NCBI GenBank assembly: GCA_934647235.1
Contig: CAKUFG010000007.1
Coordinates: 1 to 64,000, forward strand
Length of the DNA: 64,000 nt
Origin: an uncultured Clostridia bacterium
GTDB taxonomy: Bacteria > Bacillota > Clostridia > Christensenellales > Aristaeellaceae
Direction: 5' to 3'
Shown here: positions 49,348 to 57,278 of the stretch, piece after piece
Numbering within the stretch: position 1 is the first letter of the stretch
How the letters are laid out: every line of letters starts with the position of its first letter
Position numbers and translations under genes: made by a program
The notes under the pieces: model-generated
The model's database searches: none
What the model saw: only the letters and a program-made list of their open reading frames with translations
What the model was told of the DNA's origin: nothing

Positions 49348-50079
49348 TTATTCGGTTTTGCCCTTGCTCAGCGGCGGCTTGCGCCCGTATATGCCGGTGC
49401 GAATTTCCTGCAGATAGGCCTCGCGCATGGGCATGTCCGGCACCTTCTCCGCATCGCGCGCAGCGCGCTCCTGATCATAGGGGAGCAGGATGAAATTCAA
49501 ATCCAGCGGCGCGGGAGCGGCGCCCATTTCGCATTGCAGGATGGCGTACTGCACCATGGTCAGCCCCAGGCTGTTGCCTGCGCTGCCGATGCTGAACAGC
49601 AGCTTTGGCGCGCTGCGCAGCGAGCGCAGGCCGGGGCGGTGGATGTCCGCATAGCCCACGATATCATAATCGGGCTCAAACAGCCAGGTCAGCTCTTCCT
49701 CCGGCTCATGGGCGGCCTGCAGCACGGGCATGACGGGCCGGCCATGCAGCAGGCGCAGATGCTTGCCGGAGATCATAGCGTGATGCTCCAGCGGCAGCTC
49801 CGCCAGGATGCGCATGCGCTTTTCGCCCAGCTGGCTATAATAGAACTGGTCGCTGCGCGAAAAAGAACGCGAGGCAACGCCCTCGTCCCAGTTGCCGCGC
49901 AGGATCAGGCTGCAGTGCGCCATGGCCCAATCAAAGGTATCAGGCGAGCTTGGACCCTTGCCCACGATATCGCCCAGGCACCAGATTTCATCGACTGAGC
50001 GTGTTTTCAGATCCTGCTCCAGCGCTTCCACGGCGGGCAGGTTGCCGTGCAGATCGGCAATCAAGGCGATGCGCTTCAT
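49348..50079 (-). CDS. Metallophosphoesterase family protein
   Basis: 243 residues. Motifs of calcineurin-like phosphoesterases are IADLHGN, LGDIVGKGP, LRGNWDEG and LHGRP. The usual final GHTH(RP) is replaced by GYADIHRPG, so one metal ligand may be provided differently. It probably acts on a small phosphodiester or nucleotide. Its start overlaps the C26 hydrolase stop by 4 nt (ATGA), so the two - strand genes form an operon. Confidence 0.85.
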   Translation of the reverse strand: MKRIALIADLHGNLPAVEALEQDLKTRSVDEIWCLGDIVGKGPSSPDTFDWAMAHCSLILRGNWDEGVASRSFSRSDQFYYSQLGEKRMRILAELPLEHHAMISGKHLRLLHGRPVMPVLQAAHEPEEELTWLFEPDYDIVGYADIHRPGLRSLRSAPKLLFSIGSAGNSLGLTMVQYAILQCEMGAAPAPLDLNFILLPYDQERAARDAEKVPDMPMREAYLQEIRTGIYGRKPPLSKGKTE

Positions 50080-50777
50080 CGTGAGGCCTCGCGGATCAGC
50101 CAGTCAAGGGGCGCGCGGTGCTCGACATAGCGATCCTGCAGCGATTCGGGATGCCACTGCACGGCCAGCAGCGGGCGGCCGTCGGCAAACTCAAAGCCCT
50201 CGATCAGCCGGTCGGGCGCGACGGCGTTGATTTTCAGATCGGGCGCAAGCGTTTTAACGCCCTGATGGTGGCGGCTGTTTACCTGGATTTCATCCGCGCC
50301 GTAAATGGAACGCAGCAGCGTACCTGATACCAGGCTCATGCTGTGCGCGTAATCGCGGGGCACGTCGTTGCGTGGATGCTCCAAGTCATGGGAGTACTGC
50401 TCGCCGATGTCCTGATACAGCGTGCCGCCCAGGCAGACGTTGATGATCTGCAATCCCCGGCAGATACCCAGAATCGGCATGCCGCGCCGCAGCGCGCAGC
50501 GCAGCAGCAGTGTTTCCAGCTGATCACGGTTGTCCGCAGGCGCGCCGCAGCAGGGCAGCATTTCTTCCCCATAGCGGGCAGGGTTCACATCGCCGCCGCC
50601 GGTAAAGAGCACGCCGTCCATGCGGGAGAGCATTTCATCCGCCAGCGCTTCGCTGTCGGTAAAGGAGAGCAGCACCGGCGCGCCGCCCGCGCGCTGCACC
50701 GCATCGATATAATCGGGGCCCAGGCACATCTGCCTTTTTTCATCATTCCAGGAGGGGGTAAGGGCGATCAGGGGCAT
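50076..50777 (-). CDS. Gamma-glutamyl-gamma-aminobutyrate hydrolase family (peptidase C26)
   Basis: 233 residues from ATG 50777, with GGAGG 8 nt upstream. It is a class I glutamine-amidotransferase fold: oxyanion motif GVLFTGGGDVNPARYGEE, nucleophile Cys in LGICRGLQIINVCLGG, and catalytic His-Glu in AVQWHPES. PuuD-like enzymes cleave gamma-glutamyl amides such as gamma-Glu-GABA. No putrescine pathway genes are near, so the substrate is open. Confidence 0.9.
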   Translation of the reverse strand: MPLIALTPSWNDEKRQMCLGPDYIDAVQRAGGAPVLLSFTDSEALADEMLSRMDGVLFTGGGDVNPARYGEEMLPCCGAPADNRDQLETLLLRCALRRGMPILGICRGLQIINVCLGGTLYQDIGEQYSHDLEHPRNDVPRDYAHSMSLVSGTLLRSIYGADEIQVNSRHHQGVKTLAPDLKINAVAPDRLIEGFEFADGRPLLAVQWHPESLQDRYVEHRAPLDWLIREASR

Positions 50778-50811
50778 GACGGTTTCCTCCGAAAAGTTAA
50801 ATTTCCCATTC

Positions 50812-50820
50812 ATTATAGCA
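50812..50820 (-). promoter_or_regulatory. Extended -10 promoter for the C26/phosphoesterase operon
   Basis: The - strand reads TGCTATAAT at 50820-50812, a perfect extended -10, 35 nt upstream of the C26 start. No clear -35 hexamer is present, as is usual for this promoter type. Confidence 0.62.
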
Positions 50821-50994
50821 TGATGTGCGCTGATTTGCTACTGAAACGGCAAAAAATCACCGATGCCCGGGGGAGCGGGGGAAGATTTTTGCGAAATTGC
50901 GAAAAAGTTGCAATTTCCTCTTTATTTCTGCGTTTATATGTGGTAAAATCGCATGTGGCATATTCTAATTGCCAAATGATAATGGGGGACATGC

Positions 50995-52056
50995 ATGGAA
51001 CGCACAGACAAATTGCTGGCAATGCTGCCGCAGGGTACGGCCGCGCTGCTGCATAATGCATCCAATATTTTCTACCTGAGCGCCTATACGGGCGAGGGTC
51101 TGCTGCTGGTGGCTCCCGGCATCCGCGCCGTGATTACGGATTTCCGCTATGTCGAGGCGGCGCAGAAGCAGTGCCCCGGCTTTACGGTGCACTCCATCCG
51201 CGCGGGCGTAAGCCATGTGCAGGTGGCCGCGCAGCTGCTGCGCGAGGCCGGTATTACCCGCCTGGCCATTGAGGATAATATCATTACCGTCCGCCAGATG
51301 AAGGAAATCGAGACCGCCATGCCCGGCGTCGCCTTCGAGCCTTTGGACTTTAAGGTGGAAGCGCTGCGCGAGGTGAAGGACGACGACGAAATGAACCGCA
51401 TCGAGCGCGCGTGCGATATCACCTGCCAGGCGTTCGAGTATATCTGCGGCTTCATCGCGCCGGGACGCACTGAGCGCGAGGTGCAGCTAGCGCTGGATTA
51501 CAAAATGCTCGCGCTGGGCGCGCAGGGAATGGCCTTCTCCACCATCGTGGCTGCGGGCGAAAACGGTTCGCTTCCCCATGCCGTGCCGGGCGATCGCGTG
51601 ATCGAGCCGGGCGATATGGTGACCATGGACTTTGGCGCCAAGGTGGATGGCTACTGTGCCGATATGACGCGCACCGTGGCGGTGGGCAAGCCCTCCGATA
51701 AGATGCGCAAAATCTACGATATCGTCCTGCATGCGCAGGAGGCCGCGCAGGCGGCTATCGCTCCGGGCCTGAAATGCTGCGATATTGACGCGGTGGCCCG
51801 CAATATCATCGCCGGGGAAGGCTATGGCGAGTGCTTCGGCCACAGCACCGGCCACGGCGTGGGCATCGATATCCATGAAGAGCCGCGCGTTTCCTCGCGC
51901 TGCGATAAGCTGCTGGTTCCCGGCCATATCATCACCATCGAGCCGGGTATCTATGTGCCGGGCCTGGGCGGCGTGCGCATTGAAAATACCTGCGCCGTTA
52001 CCGAAACCGGCGGCCGCCCCCTGTGCGGTGCATCCAAGGAGCTGCGCATCCTGTAA
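50995..52056 (+). CDS. Xaa-Pro peptidase (M24 family)
   Basis: 353 residues: an N-terminal creatinase-like domain (1-125) and a C-terminal pita-bread domain. The five metal ligands can be placed as MDFGAKVDGYCADMTRT (two Asp), GHSTGHGVGIDIHEEP (His), ITIEPGIYVPG (Glu) and VRIENTCAVT (Glu). It removes N-terminal residues or splits dipeptides with proline at the second position. It directly precedes efp, a common pairing in Bacillota that links proline peptide metabolism and polyproline translation. AATGGGGGAC is its ribosome-binding region. Confidence 0.94.
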   Translation: MERTDKLLAMLPQGTAALLHNASNIFYLSAYTGEGLLLVAPGIRAVITDFRYVEAAQKQCPGFTVHSIRAGVSHVQVAAQLLREAGITRLAIEDNIITVRQMKEIETAMPGVAFEPLDFKVEALREVKDDDEMNRIERACDITCQAFEYICGFIAPGRTEREVQLALDYKMLALGAQGMAFSTIVAAGENGSLPHAVPGDRVIEPGDMVTMDFGAKVDGYCADMTRTVAVGKPSDKMRKIYDIVLHAQEAAQAAIAPGLKCCDIDAVARNIIAGEGYGECFGHSTGHGVGIDIHEEPRVSSRCDKLLVPGHIITIEPGIYVPGLGGVRIENTCAVTETGGRPLCGASKELRIL

Positions 52057-52108
52057 GCGCTGTCCTTTTGCAAATAAACACAACAACAATTGATGGAGGA
52101 ATGAATCA

Positions 52109-52666
52109 ATGATTACTGCTGGCGATTTCAAAAAGGGCATTACCGTAGAATGGGATGGCGGCGTTTGGACGATCGTGGACTTTCAGCATGTAAAGCCCGG
52201 CAAGGGCGCTGCCTTTGTCCGCACCAAGATCAAGAACATCATGACCGGCGCCGTGGTTGAGCGCTCCTTCAACCCCACCGATAAGATGCCCAAGGCCGTC
52301 ATCGAAACCAAGGAGATGGAATATCTCTATAACGACGGCGAGCTGTACTACTTCATGGATCCCGAAACCTACGAGCAGATGCCCCTCAACCACAGCCAGG
52401 TGGAGGACGCCATCCAGTTCGTGAAGGAAAACACCAATGTGACCATCCGCTACTTCAAGGGCAGCGCCTTCTCTGTGGAAGCGCCCAACTTTGTAGAGCT
52501 GGAAGTGACCCAGACCGAGCCTGGCTTCAAGGGTGATACCGCTACCAATAACTTCAAGCCCGCCACCGTGGAAACCGGCTACGAGCTGCAGGTGCCGCTG
52601 TTCATCAACATCGGCGATAAGATCAAGATCGACACCCGCTCTGGCGAGTACCTGTCCAGAGCCTGA
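52109..52666 (+). CDS. efp: Elongation factor P
   Basis: 185 residues, three beta-barrel domains. EF-P rescues ribosomes stalled at consecutive prolines. The tip loop is HVKPGKGAAFVRT with Lys32 as the residue usually modified; no known modification genes (epmA/epmB or ymfI-type) are in the window. C-terminal signature: GYELQVPLFINIGDKIKIDTRSGEY. It follows the Xaa-Pro peptidase by 52 nt. Confidence 0.97.
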   Translation: MITAGDFKKGITVEWDGGVWTIVDFQHVKPGKGAAFVRTKIKNIMTGAVVERSFNPTDKMPKAVIETKEMEYLYNDGELYYFMDPETYEQMPLNHSQVEDAIQFVKENTNVTIRYFKGSAFSVEAPNFVELEVTQTEPGFKGDTATNNFKPATVETGYELQVPLFINIGDKIKIDTRSGEYLSRA

Positions 52667-52681
52667 TTAAAGGAGAACAGA

Positions 52682-53146
52682 ATGAGCAATATCAATGATC
52701 GCGTTGCCTATCTGAAGGGCCTGGCCGAGGGCATGAAGCTGACCGACGAAACCAACGAGGGCAAGCTTCTGCTGAAGGTTCTGGACGTACTGCAGGATAT
52801 GGCCGAGGAGATCACCGCCCTGCGCAAGGATCATGACGAGCTGGATGAGTACGTTGAGAGCATCGACGACGATCTGGCCGATATGGAAGAGTACCTCTAC
52901 GATGAAGACGACGAGGACGAAGGCTGCAGCGGCTGCTGCGGCTGCGGCGGCGATGACGACGAGGACGAAGAAGAAGACGAGGATGACGATGATCAGCTGG
53001 TAGAATATACCTGCCCGCACTGCGGCAACGAAGTCACCTTTGAAATCGACGGCTTCGATCTGGAGGAAGAAAACCTCTGCCCTGCCTGCGGCAAGCCCCT
53101 CTTCCCCATTGACGGCGAAGACGACGAGGATTCCGATCAGAAATAA
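52682..53146 (+). CDS. CD1247-like protein with zinc ribbon and acidic stretch
   Basis: 154 residues. The N-terminal helical part (RVAYLKGLAEGMKL, EGKLLLKVLDVLQDMAEEI) matches the short domain known from Clostridioides CD1247-type proteins. A Cys-rich patch (CSGCCGCGG) and a long run of Asp/Glu follow, then a zinc ribbon (YTCPHCGNEVTF, NLCPACGKPLF). It is conserved next to efp in many Clostridia as I recall. Function unknown; a nucleic-acid or ribosome-associated role is possible. Confidence 0.8.
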   Translation: MSNINDRVAYLKGLAEGMKLTDETNEGKLLLKVLDVLQDMAEEITALRKDHDELDEYVESIDDDLADMEEYLYDEDDEDEGCSGCCGCGGDDDEDEEEDEDDDDQLVEYTCPHCGNEVTFEIDGFDLEEENLCPACGKPLFPIDGEDDEDSDQK

Positions 53147-53156
53147 AATGCGATTT

Positions 53157-53194
53157 ACAAAAGGCCGTCCCTTGCGGATGGCCTTTTGTTTTTG
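53157..53194 (+). terminator. Terminator after efp and the CD1247-like gene
   Basis: ACAAAAGGCCGTCC (53157-53170) pairs with GGATGGCCTTTTGT (53176-53189, one G-U), followed by TTTTTG. A strong Rho-independent terminator. Confidence 0.92.
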
Positions 53195-53209
53195 CGGGGG
53201 ATAAACGCA

Positions 53210-53968
53210 ATGGACTATATGCATGAATACGCCAGGCCCTTTTTCTTTGAGGGCGGCGAGCACGCCGTGCTGCTTACGCACGGCTTTACCGGCACCCCGG
53301 CCACCGTGCGCTATCTGGGCGAGCGGCTGCGCGACGCGGGCTTTACGGTGCAGGGCATCTGCCTGCCTGGCCACGGTACAAGGCTGGAGGATATGCGCCC
53401 GGTGCGCTGGCAGGATTATCTGAACGCCGAGCTGAGCGCCGTGCGCGAATTAAAGGAGAAATATCCCTATGTGTCCGTGTGCGGCCTGTCCATGGGCGGT
53501 GATCTGACCCTGATTGCCGCCGAGCAGATGGAGGTGACCAGCTGCATCCCCATTTCCGCCCCCATGAAAACGCAGGTGCGCTTTGACTGGGCGGCAGGTG
53601 CGCTGTCCGTGTTTGTGCCCGTTACGTATTGGCGTAACGGCGGCAAGGTGGACCCAAACGATCCAATGAAGGATTACAAGGCCGGATACGCGGGCTTTCC
53701 CACCCGCAGCGTGACCGATCTGCGCCATCTGATGCACCTGGCGCGCAAAAACCTGTATGCGATCTCCTGCCCCATGCTGGTGGTGCAAAGCCACGGCGAT
53801 CATACCATCAGCAAGGACAGCGCGGATATCATCCTGGCTGGGGCGGGCGCAAGACAAAAAGAAATGCTCTGGCTGGCCGACGCGCCCCACGCCTGCACAG
53901 CCTCCAAGGCCTGCGATGAAATTGCCGGGCGCGTAATTCCCTTCCTGCGCAAGGCGCAGAACGCATGA
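53210..53968 (+). CDS. Alpha/beta hydrolase, carboxylesterase-like
   Basis: 252 residues from ATG 53210 (GCGGGGG upstream). The catalytic triad can be placed as Ser in GLSMGGDL, Asp in QSHGDHTI and His in DAPHACT; the oxyanion segment is LTHGFTGTPATVRYLGE. It resembles monoacylglycerol lipases and the Est30-type thermostable carboxylesterases. It has no signal peptide. It is likely cytoplasmic, acting on short-chain esters. Confidence 0.85.
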   Translation: MDYMHEYARPFFFEGGEHAVLLTHGFTGTPATVRYLGERLRDAGFTVQGICLPGHGTRLEDMRPVRWQDYLNAELSAVRELKEKYPYVSVCGLSMGGDLTLIAAEQMEVTSCIPISAPMKTQVRFDWAAGALSVFVPVTYWRNGGKVDPNDPMKDYKAGYAGFPTRSVTDLRHLMHLARKNLYAISCPMLVVQSHGDHTISKDSADIILAGAGARQKEMLWLADAPHACTASKACDEIAGRVIPFLRKAQNA

Positions 53969-54016
53969 GCTTATTGCCGCATAGCATGAACCATCCAGAG
54001 AAAGGGGGAGAGCGCT

Positions 54017-54298
54017 ATGCGGCTTTCTGATACCATGACGCCCGCGCGCGGATGGGAGGAAGCGGCCATGCTGACGGCGCAGGCGCGCACCATCAGCGGC
54101 GGCGCGGCACTGAGCGCCCTGCGGGAGGCGCAGCGCGAAAGCGATCGGACCCTGCAATCGGCCAAGGCGCTGCCTGTAAGCGCGCAGGAGCCGGAAAACG
54201 CGCAAAAGCCCGCCGGGGCGGTCGAGGCGCATAAGGCCCCGAATACCTTGCGGCGGGCGGCGTTTTATCAGGCGATGCGCGCCTGGCGCGGCAATTAA
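54017..54298 (+). CDS. Hypothetical small Ala/Gln-rich protein
   Basis: 93 residues with AAAGGGGGAGAG upstream of the ATG, so it is probably translated. It is rich in Ala, Arg, Gln and Glu, without membrane segments, cysteines or recognisable motif (LSALREAQRESDRTLQSAK looks helical). Its stop shares the TTAA at 54295-54298 with the convergent CAP-domain gene. Not recognised. Confidence 0.55.
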   Translation: MRLSDTMTPARGWEEAAMLTAQARTISGGAALSALREAQRESDRTLQSAKALPVSAQEPENAQKPAGAVEAHKAPNTLRRAAFYQAMRAWRGN

Positions 54299-54990
54299 CG
54301 CGCGAAGACCTGCGTTACATACACATAGCCCTGATCGTCATAGCACACGCCGATGCCTACCTTGGTCCACTGGCTGCCCAGAATGTTGGCGCGGTGCCCC
54401 GTGCTGCTCATAAAGGCGGCCTCAGCCTTATTGACCGTGGCATGGTGGGCAATGTTCTCGCCCACGCCCTGATAGCTGTAGCCAAAGCGCTTGAGCATGG
54501 CGGCCATGTTGCCGTAGGTGGGGGACTCGTGCGCAAAGTAGCCGTTGGTTTTCATATCGCAGGATTTGATGCGCGCGATGCGGCAAAGCTCCTGATCCAG
54601 GGGCAAAGCGGCCAATCCGTTCGCTTCGCGGTCAGCATTTAGTAAATTCCATGCAGAATACTCTTGCGCAGAGACGGAAACCGTAGTATAATCCCCAAGG
54701 TTCCCGGAGTTTGTGGGCGCGGCTGTTGGCCTGGCGGTTGGCTGAACCGTGGGCTGCGGCGTGGCCGTAGGCTTGGGCGCGGCGGTAGGCTGCGCGCTGG
54801 GAGCAGGCGCAGGCGTGGCCGTGGCGCAGTCCTGGGGCTGATTGGTGGCTGTGCCGCAGGCGCTGTTTGGATTGCGATAAGGCCAGTTGTTCACGCCAAA
54901 CTGCGACGTGGGTGCGCCTTCCGCCAGGGATGAGGCGGCGAAAAGAACGGAAACCAGAGATAAACACGCGATTCTTTTGAGCTGTTTCAT
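54295..54990 (-). CDS. Secreted CAP-domain protein (SCP/YkwD-like)
   Basis: 231 residues from ATG 54990 (GGAGG at 5 nt). It has a signal peptide (MKQLKRIACLSLVSVLFAAS), a Pro/Thr/Ala-rich linker with repeated PTA units (about 60-100) and a CAP domain. The CAP motifs are WNLLNADREANGLAALP, HESPTYGNMAAMLKRFGY, GENIAHH and GHRANILGSQWTKVGIG. Bacterial CAP proteins are extracellular with unsettled function. It converges on, and overlaps, the hypothetical gene by 4 nt. Confidence 0.88.
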   Translation of the reverse strand: MKQLKRIACLSLVSVLFAASSLAEGAPTSQFGVNNWPYRNPNSACGTATNQPQDCATATPAPAPSAQPTAAPKPTATPQPTVQPTARPTAAPTNSGNLGDYTTVSVSAQEYSAWNLLNADREANGLAALPLDQELCRIARIKSCDMKTNGYFAHESPTYGNMAAMLKRFGYSYQGVGENIAHHATVNKAEAAFMSSTGHRANILGSQWTKVGIGVCYDDQGYVYVTQVFAR

Positions 54991-55007
54991 ATGTACCTCC
55001 GTTTTTG

Positions 55008-55032
55008 TTGCGAGTGTATTATGATATCGCAA
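55008..55032. promoter_or_regulatory. Inverted repeat in the divergent CAP/zinc-ribbon control region
   Basis: TTGCGA (55008-55013) and TCGCAA (55027-55032) form a perfect 6-bp dyad with 13 nt between them, in the gap between divergent genes. It may be an operator. A short near-palindrome (TGCCATGG/CCGTGGCA, 55084-55103) sits just before the next ribosome-binding site. Confidence 0.4.
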
Positions 55033-55125
55033 TAAAATCGTAAAACAAACGACCTGCAAAGTCAATTTGCTTTGCCAATTATCTGCCATGGAAATCCGTG
55101 GCATAGCATAAAAGGAGTCTTTACT

Positions 55126-55545
55126 ATGACGTTGACCAAATGCCCGCGCTGCGAGCTGAACTACATCCTGGACGGCGAGCAGTACTGCAAAATCTGCCGC
55201 ATGGAAATGAAGGGCGAGCCCATTCGTGATGAAATTGAAATGTGCACCGTGTGCGGCGAGCATCCCGTGATGCCCGGCAAGGACGTGTGCCTGTTCTGCT
55301 ATAAGGAAATGAGCGGCGAGGAGAACAACGACGATACCGAAAGCGAGAACATCCCCGTATCCGGGGAGGCCGCGCTGGATATCGACCCCATCAGCACCAT
55401 GGATGAAATCATTCCCGATACCGAGGAGGATCCTGACGGCGCGATGTCGCTGGAGGCCCTGGGCGAGGAAGAGGATGAGGACGAGGACGACGACGACTTC
55501 GACGATGAGGAGAACATCGGCAAGCCTCGGAAGGGTAAAAAATGA
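55126..55545 (+). CDS. Double zinc-ribbon protein with acidic tail
   Basis: 139 residues from ATG 55126 (AAAGGAG at 8 nt). Four CxxC pairs (KCPRCEL, YCKICRM, MCTVCGE, VCLFCYK) in residues 5-63 predict two zinc-binding units. The C-terminus is strongly acidic (LGEEEDEDEDDDDFDDEEN) and ends in a basic RKGKK. It overlaps the next phosphoesterase gene (ATGA). The function is unknown; the pattern fits an RNA- or protein-binding adaptor. Confidence 0.75.
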   Translation: MTLTKCPRCELNYILDGEQYCKICRMEMKGEPIRDEIEMCTVCGEHPVMPGKDVCLFCYKEMSGEENNDDTESENIPVSGEAALDIDPISTMDEIIPDTEEDPDGAMSLEALGEEEDEDEDDDDFDDEENIGKPRKGKK

Positions 55546-56243
55546 TCGTTTATGCCATCGGCGATTTGCATTTGCCAGGCGGCGATGATAAGCCGATGGC
55601 CGTTTTTGGCGCGCATTGGGAAGGCCACTGGGAGAAGATCTGTCAGGATTGGCGCGCGCGCGTAACGGCGCAGGATGTGGTGCTGATCCCCGGCGATATC
55701 AGCTGGGCGATGCAGCTGAGCCATGCGCTGGACGATCTGCACGCCATCGCCGCCCTGCCTGGGCGCAAGATCCTGCTGCGCGGCAATCACGATTACTGGT
55801 GGAGCTCGCTCACCCGCGTGCGCGAGGCGCTGTCAGAGGGCATGTACGCCCTGCAGAACGATGCGATGACGCTGGATGGGATCACCTTCTGCGGTTCGCG
55901 CGGGTGGACATGCCCGCAGAGCGCGGGGGATACCGAGAATGAGCGCCTCTATGCCAGGGAGCTGCTGCGCCTGCGCATGTCGCTGGAGTGTGCGCGCAAG
56001 CGCAGCCCCGACGGCCCGGTGATCGCGCTCACCCACTTTCCACCCCTTGGCGAGGGCGGCGTGCGCACGCGCGTATCCGACCTGATGACGGAGTTCCATG
56101 TGGACGACGTGGTATACGGACATCTGCACGGCGCATCCATCAAAACGGCCTATTCCGGTCAGGTGGACGGCGTGCGCTATCACTATGTCGCCTGCGACGG
56201 CCTGGGCTTTAAGCTGGCGCAGATTACGCAAAGTGGGGAGTAA
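55542..56243 (+). CDS. Metallophosphoesterase family protein
   Basis: 233 residues. All five calcineurin-like motifs are present: IGDLHLPGG, IPGDISWAM, LRGNHDYWW, LTHFPP and GHLHGAS. It is cytoplasmic (no signal), probably a phosphodiesterase of unknown substrate. Translationally coupled to the zinc-ribbon gene by a 4-nt overlap. Confidence 0.88.
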   Translation: MIVYAIGDLHLPGGDDKPMAVFGAHWEGHWEKICQDWRARVTAQDVVLIPGDISWAMQLSHALDDLHAIAALPGRKILLRGNHDYWWSSLTRVREALSEGMYALQNDAMTLDGITFCGSRGWTCPQSAGDTENERLYARELLRLRMSLECARKRSPDGPVIALTHFPPLGEGGVRTRVSDLMTEFHVDDVVYGHLHGASIKTAYSGQVDGVRYHYVACDGLGFKLAQITQSGE

Positions 56244-56283
56244 ACCCGGATTTACGCCGAAAGCACTGCTGAAAATCGAAACG

Positions 56284-56315
56284 AAAGACGCTTGTGTGGA
56301 GCGTCTTTTTTTATT
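56284..56315 (+). terminator. Terminator after the phosphoesterase
   Basis: AAAGACGCT (56284-56292) pairs perfectly with AGCGTCTTT (56300-56308), followed by TTTTATTT. Confidence 0.9.
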
Positions 56316-56628
56316 TGTGGGGAATGCGTGCCGCGCGGTGGGGGAGACCCTGCAAAAGCCCGCAGCGGACGCCTGCGGCAGGCCGGAGCATGGGCTGAAG
56401 GCTGTTTGCGACCAAAGATAATTAATTTTTTATGACGTAAAAATTCGTTGAAAATATATAAATTACAATAAAATTACTGTGATATATGCTCAATAAAATG
56501 CTGGAATATCATGGAAAATGTCCGTTAAATGCGAACGGTTTTTTGACTGAATACGAACACTTATTCTTAAAAGAAAACAAATGTTTCAAAAGTATAACGA
56601 AAATTTGTCCCAAAGTTTTTTTCTGCAG
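56316..56628. other. A+T-rich gene-free region upstream of the dcw cluster
   Basis: About 310 nt without a credible gene. The first third is GC-rich; the rest is strikingly A+T-rich compared with the window. It has runs such as ATATATAAATTACAAT and no long frame with normal codon use. It may serve as an upstream promoter element or holds additional weak promoters for mraZ. Confidence 0.5.
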
Positions 56629-56657
56629 TTGACGGAATGAAAAAAGTGGTTCATAAT
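56629..56657 (+). promoter_or_regulatory. Promoter of mraZ and the dcw cluster
   Basis: TTGACG (56629-56634), a 17-nt spacer and CATAAT (56652-56657). The ATG at 56656 lies within the -10 box, so transcription starting near 56664 cannot use it as a start codon. Confidence 0.78.
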
Positions 56658-56704
56658 GGTGGCACGACCCAGAAAGTGGTACGAAGTGGCGGAAAAGGTG
56701 GTGG
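56646..56704. promoter_or_regulatory. GTGG repeats, candidate MraZ box
   Basis: GTGG occurs at 56646, 56659, 56676, 56686, 56698 and 56701; the pair at 56676 and 56686 has 10-bp spacing with AAGTGG cores. In Bacillus and Escherichia MraZ represses its own operon by binding GTGG-type repeats spaced about 10 bp apart near the promoter. The position here is compatible with autoregulation. Confidence 0.6.
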
Positions 56705-56709
56705 ACAGC

Positions 56710-57240
56710 ATGGAAGAGGAACGCAAGGCGGAAATGACGCCTGCCCAGTCTGCCCTGCTGGATAAGTATCGCCATCTGCTCCGGCGCGGCTTTCGGGGCG
56801 CGTATGTTCACGGCCTGGATACCAAGGGGCGCATGATCGTGCCCGCGTCCTTCCGCCAGGCGCTGGGGGAGCGGTTTTATATCTGCATGACCCCGGATTT
56901 CAAGGCCATCGCCATCTATCCGCAGCATGAGTGGGAGCTGTACTACTGCTCCCTGCTGGAGCTGGCCGAAAAGGATATGCGCATGGAGCGGGTCATCAAC
57001 CTGTTTTCCAAATATACCTATGATGATTGCGAGTGCGACGCGCAGGGCCGCGTGCTGCTGCCCCAAAAACTGCGCGCGCGCTTTCTGCAAGACGCCAAGG
57101 ATGTGGAGGTCAGCGGCGCGGGTACGCATATCCGCGTGATGCGCAATGAGGACGCGCAGAGCGAGGAAGAAGCTTTTGAGACGGAAATTCCCGATGTGCT
57201 GGCCTTCGAGGCTGAAATCGCCGCCCGTAAAAACAATTGA
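56710..57240 (+). CDS. mraZ: Transcriptional regulator MraZ
   Basis: 176 residues from ATG 56710, preceded by AAAGGTGG at 8 nt. Two tandem SpoVT-AbrB-like halves are visible: VHGLDTKGRMIVPASFRQAL and CECDAQGRVLLPQKLRARF. MraZ forms rings and controls the dcw cluster. The family norm is about 143 residues, and this product still has an N-terminal extension (EEERKAEMTPAQ, then LLDKYRHLL) and an acidic tail. It opens the dcw genes. Confidence 0.9.
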   Translation: MEEERKAEMTPAQSALLDKYRHLLRRGFRGAYVHGLDTKGRMIVPASFRQALGERFYICMTPDFKAIAIYPQHEWELYYCSLLELAEKDMRMERVINLFSKYTYDDCECDAQGRVLLPQKLRARFLQDAKDVEVSGAGTHIRVMRNEDAQSEEEAFETEIPDVLAFEAEIAARKNN

Positions 57241-57278
57241 CCAGGTTCTAATCGAACCGATTGAAAGGATAAACTGAA

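Noticed and set aside
56656..56709. ATG 56656 as start of mraZ
   Set aside because: It lies inside the -10 box of the promoter, lacks a ribosome-binding site, and the added residues are encoded by the GTGG repeats.
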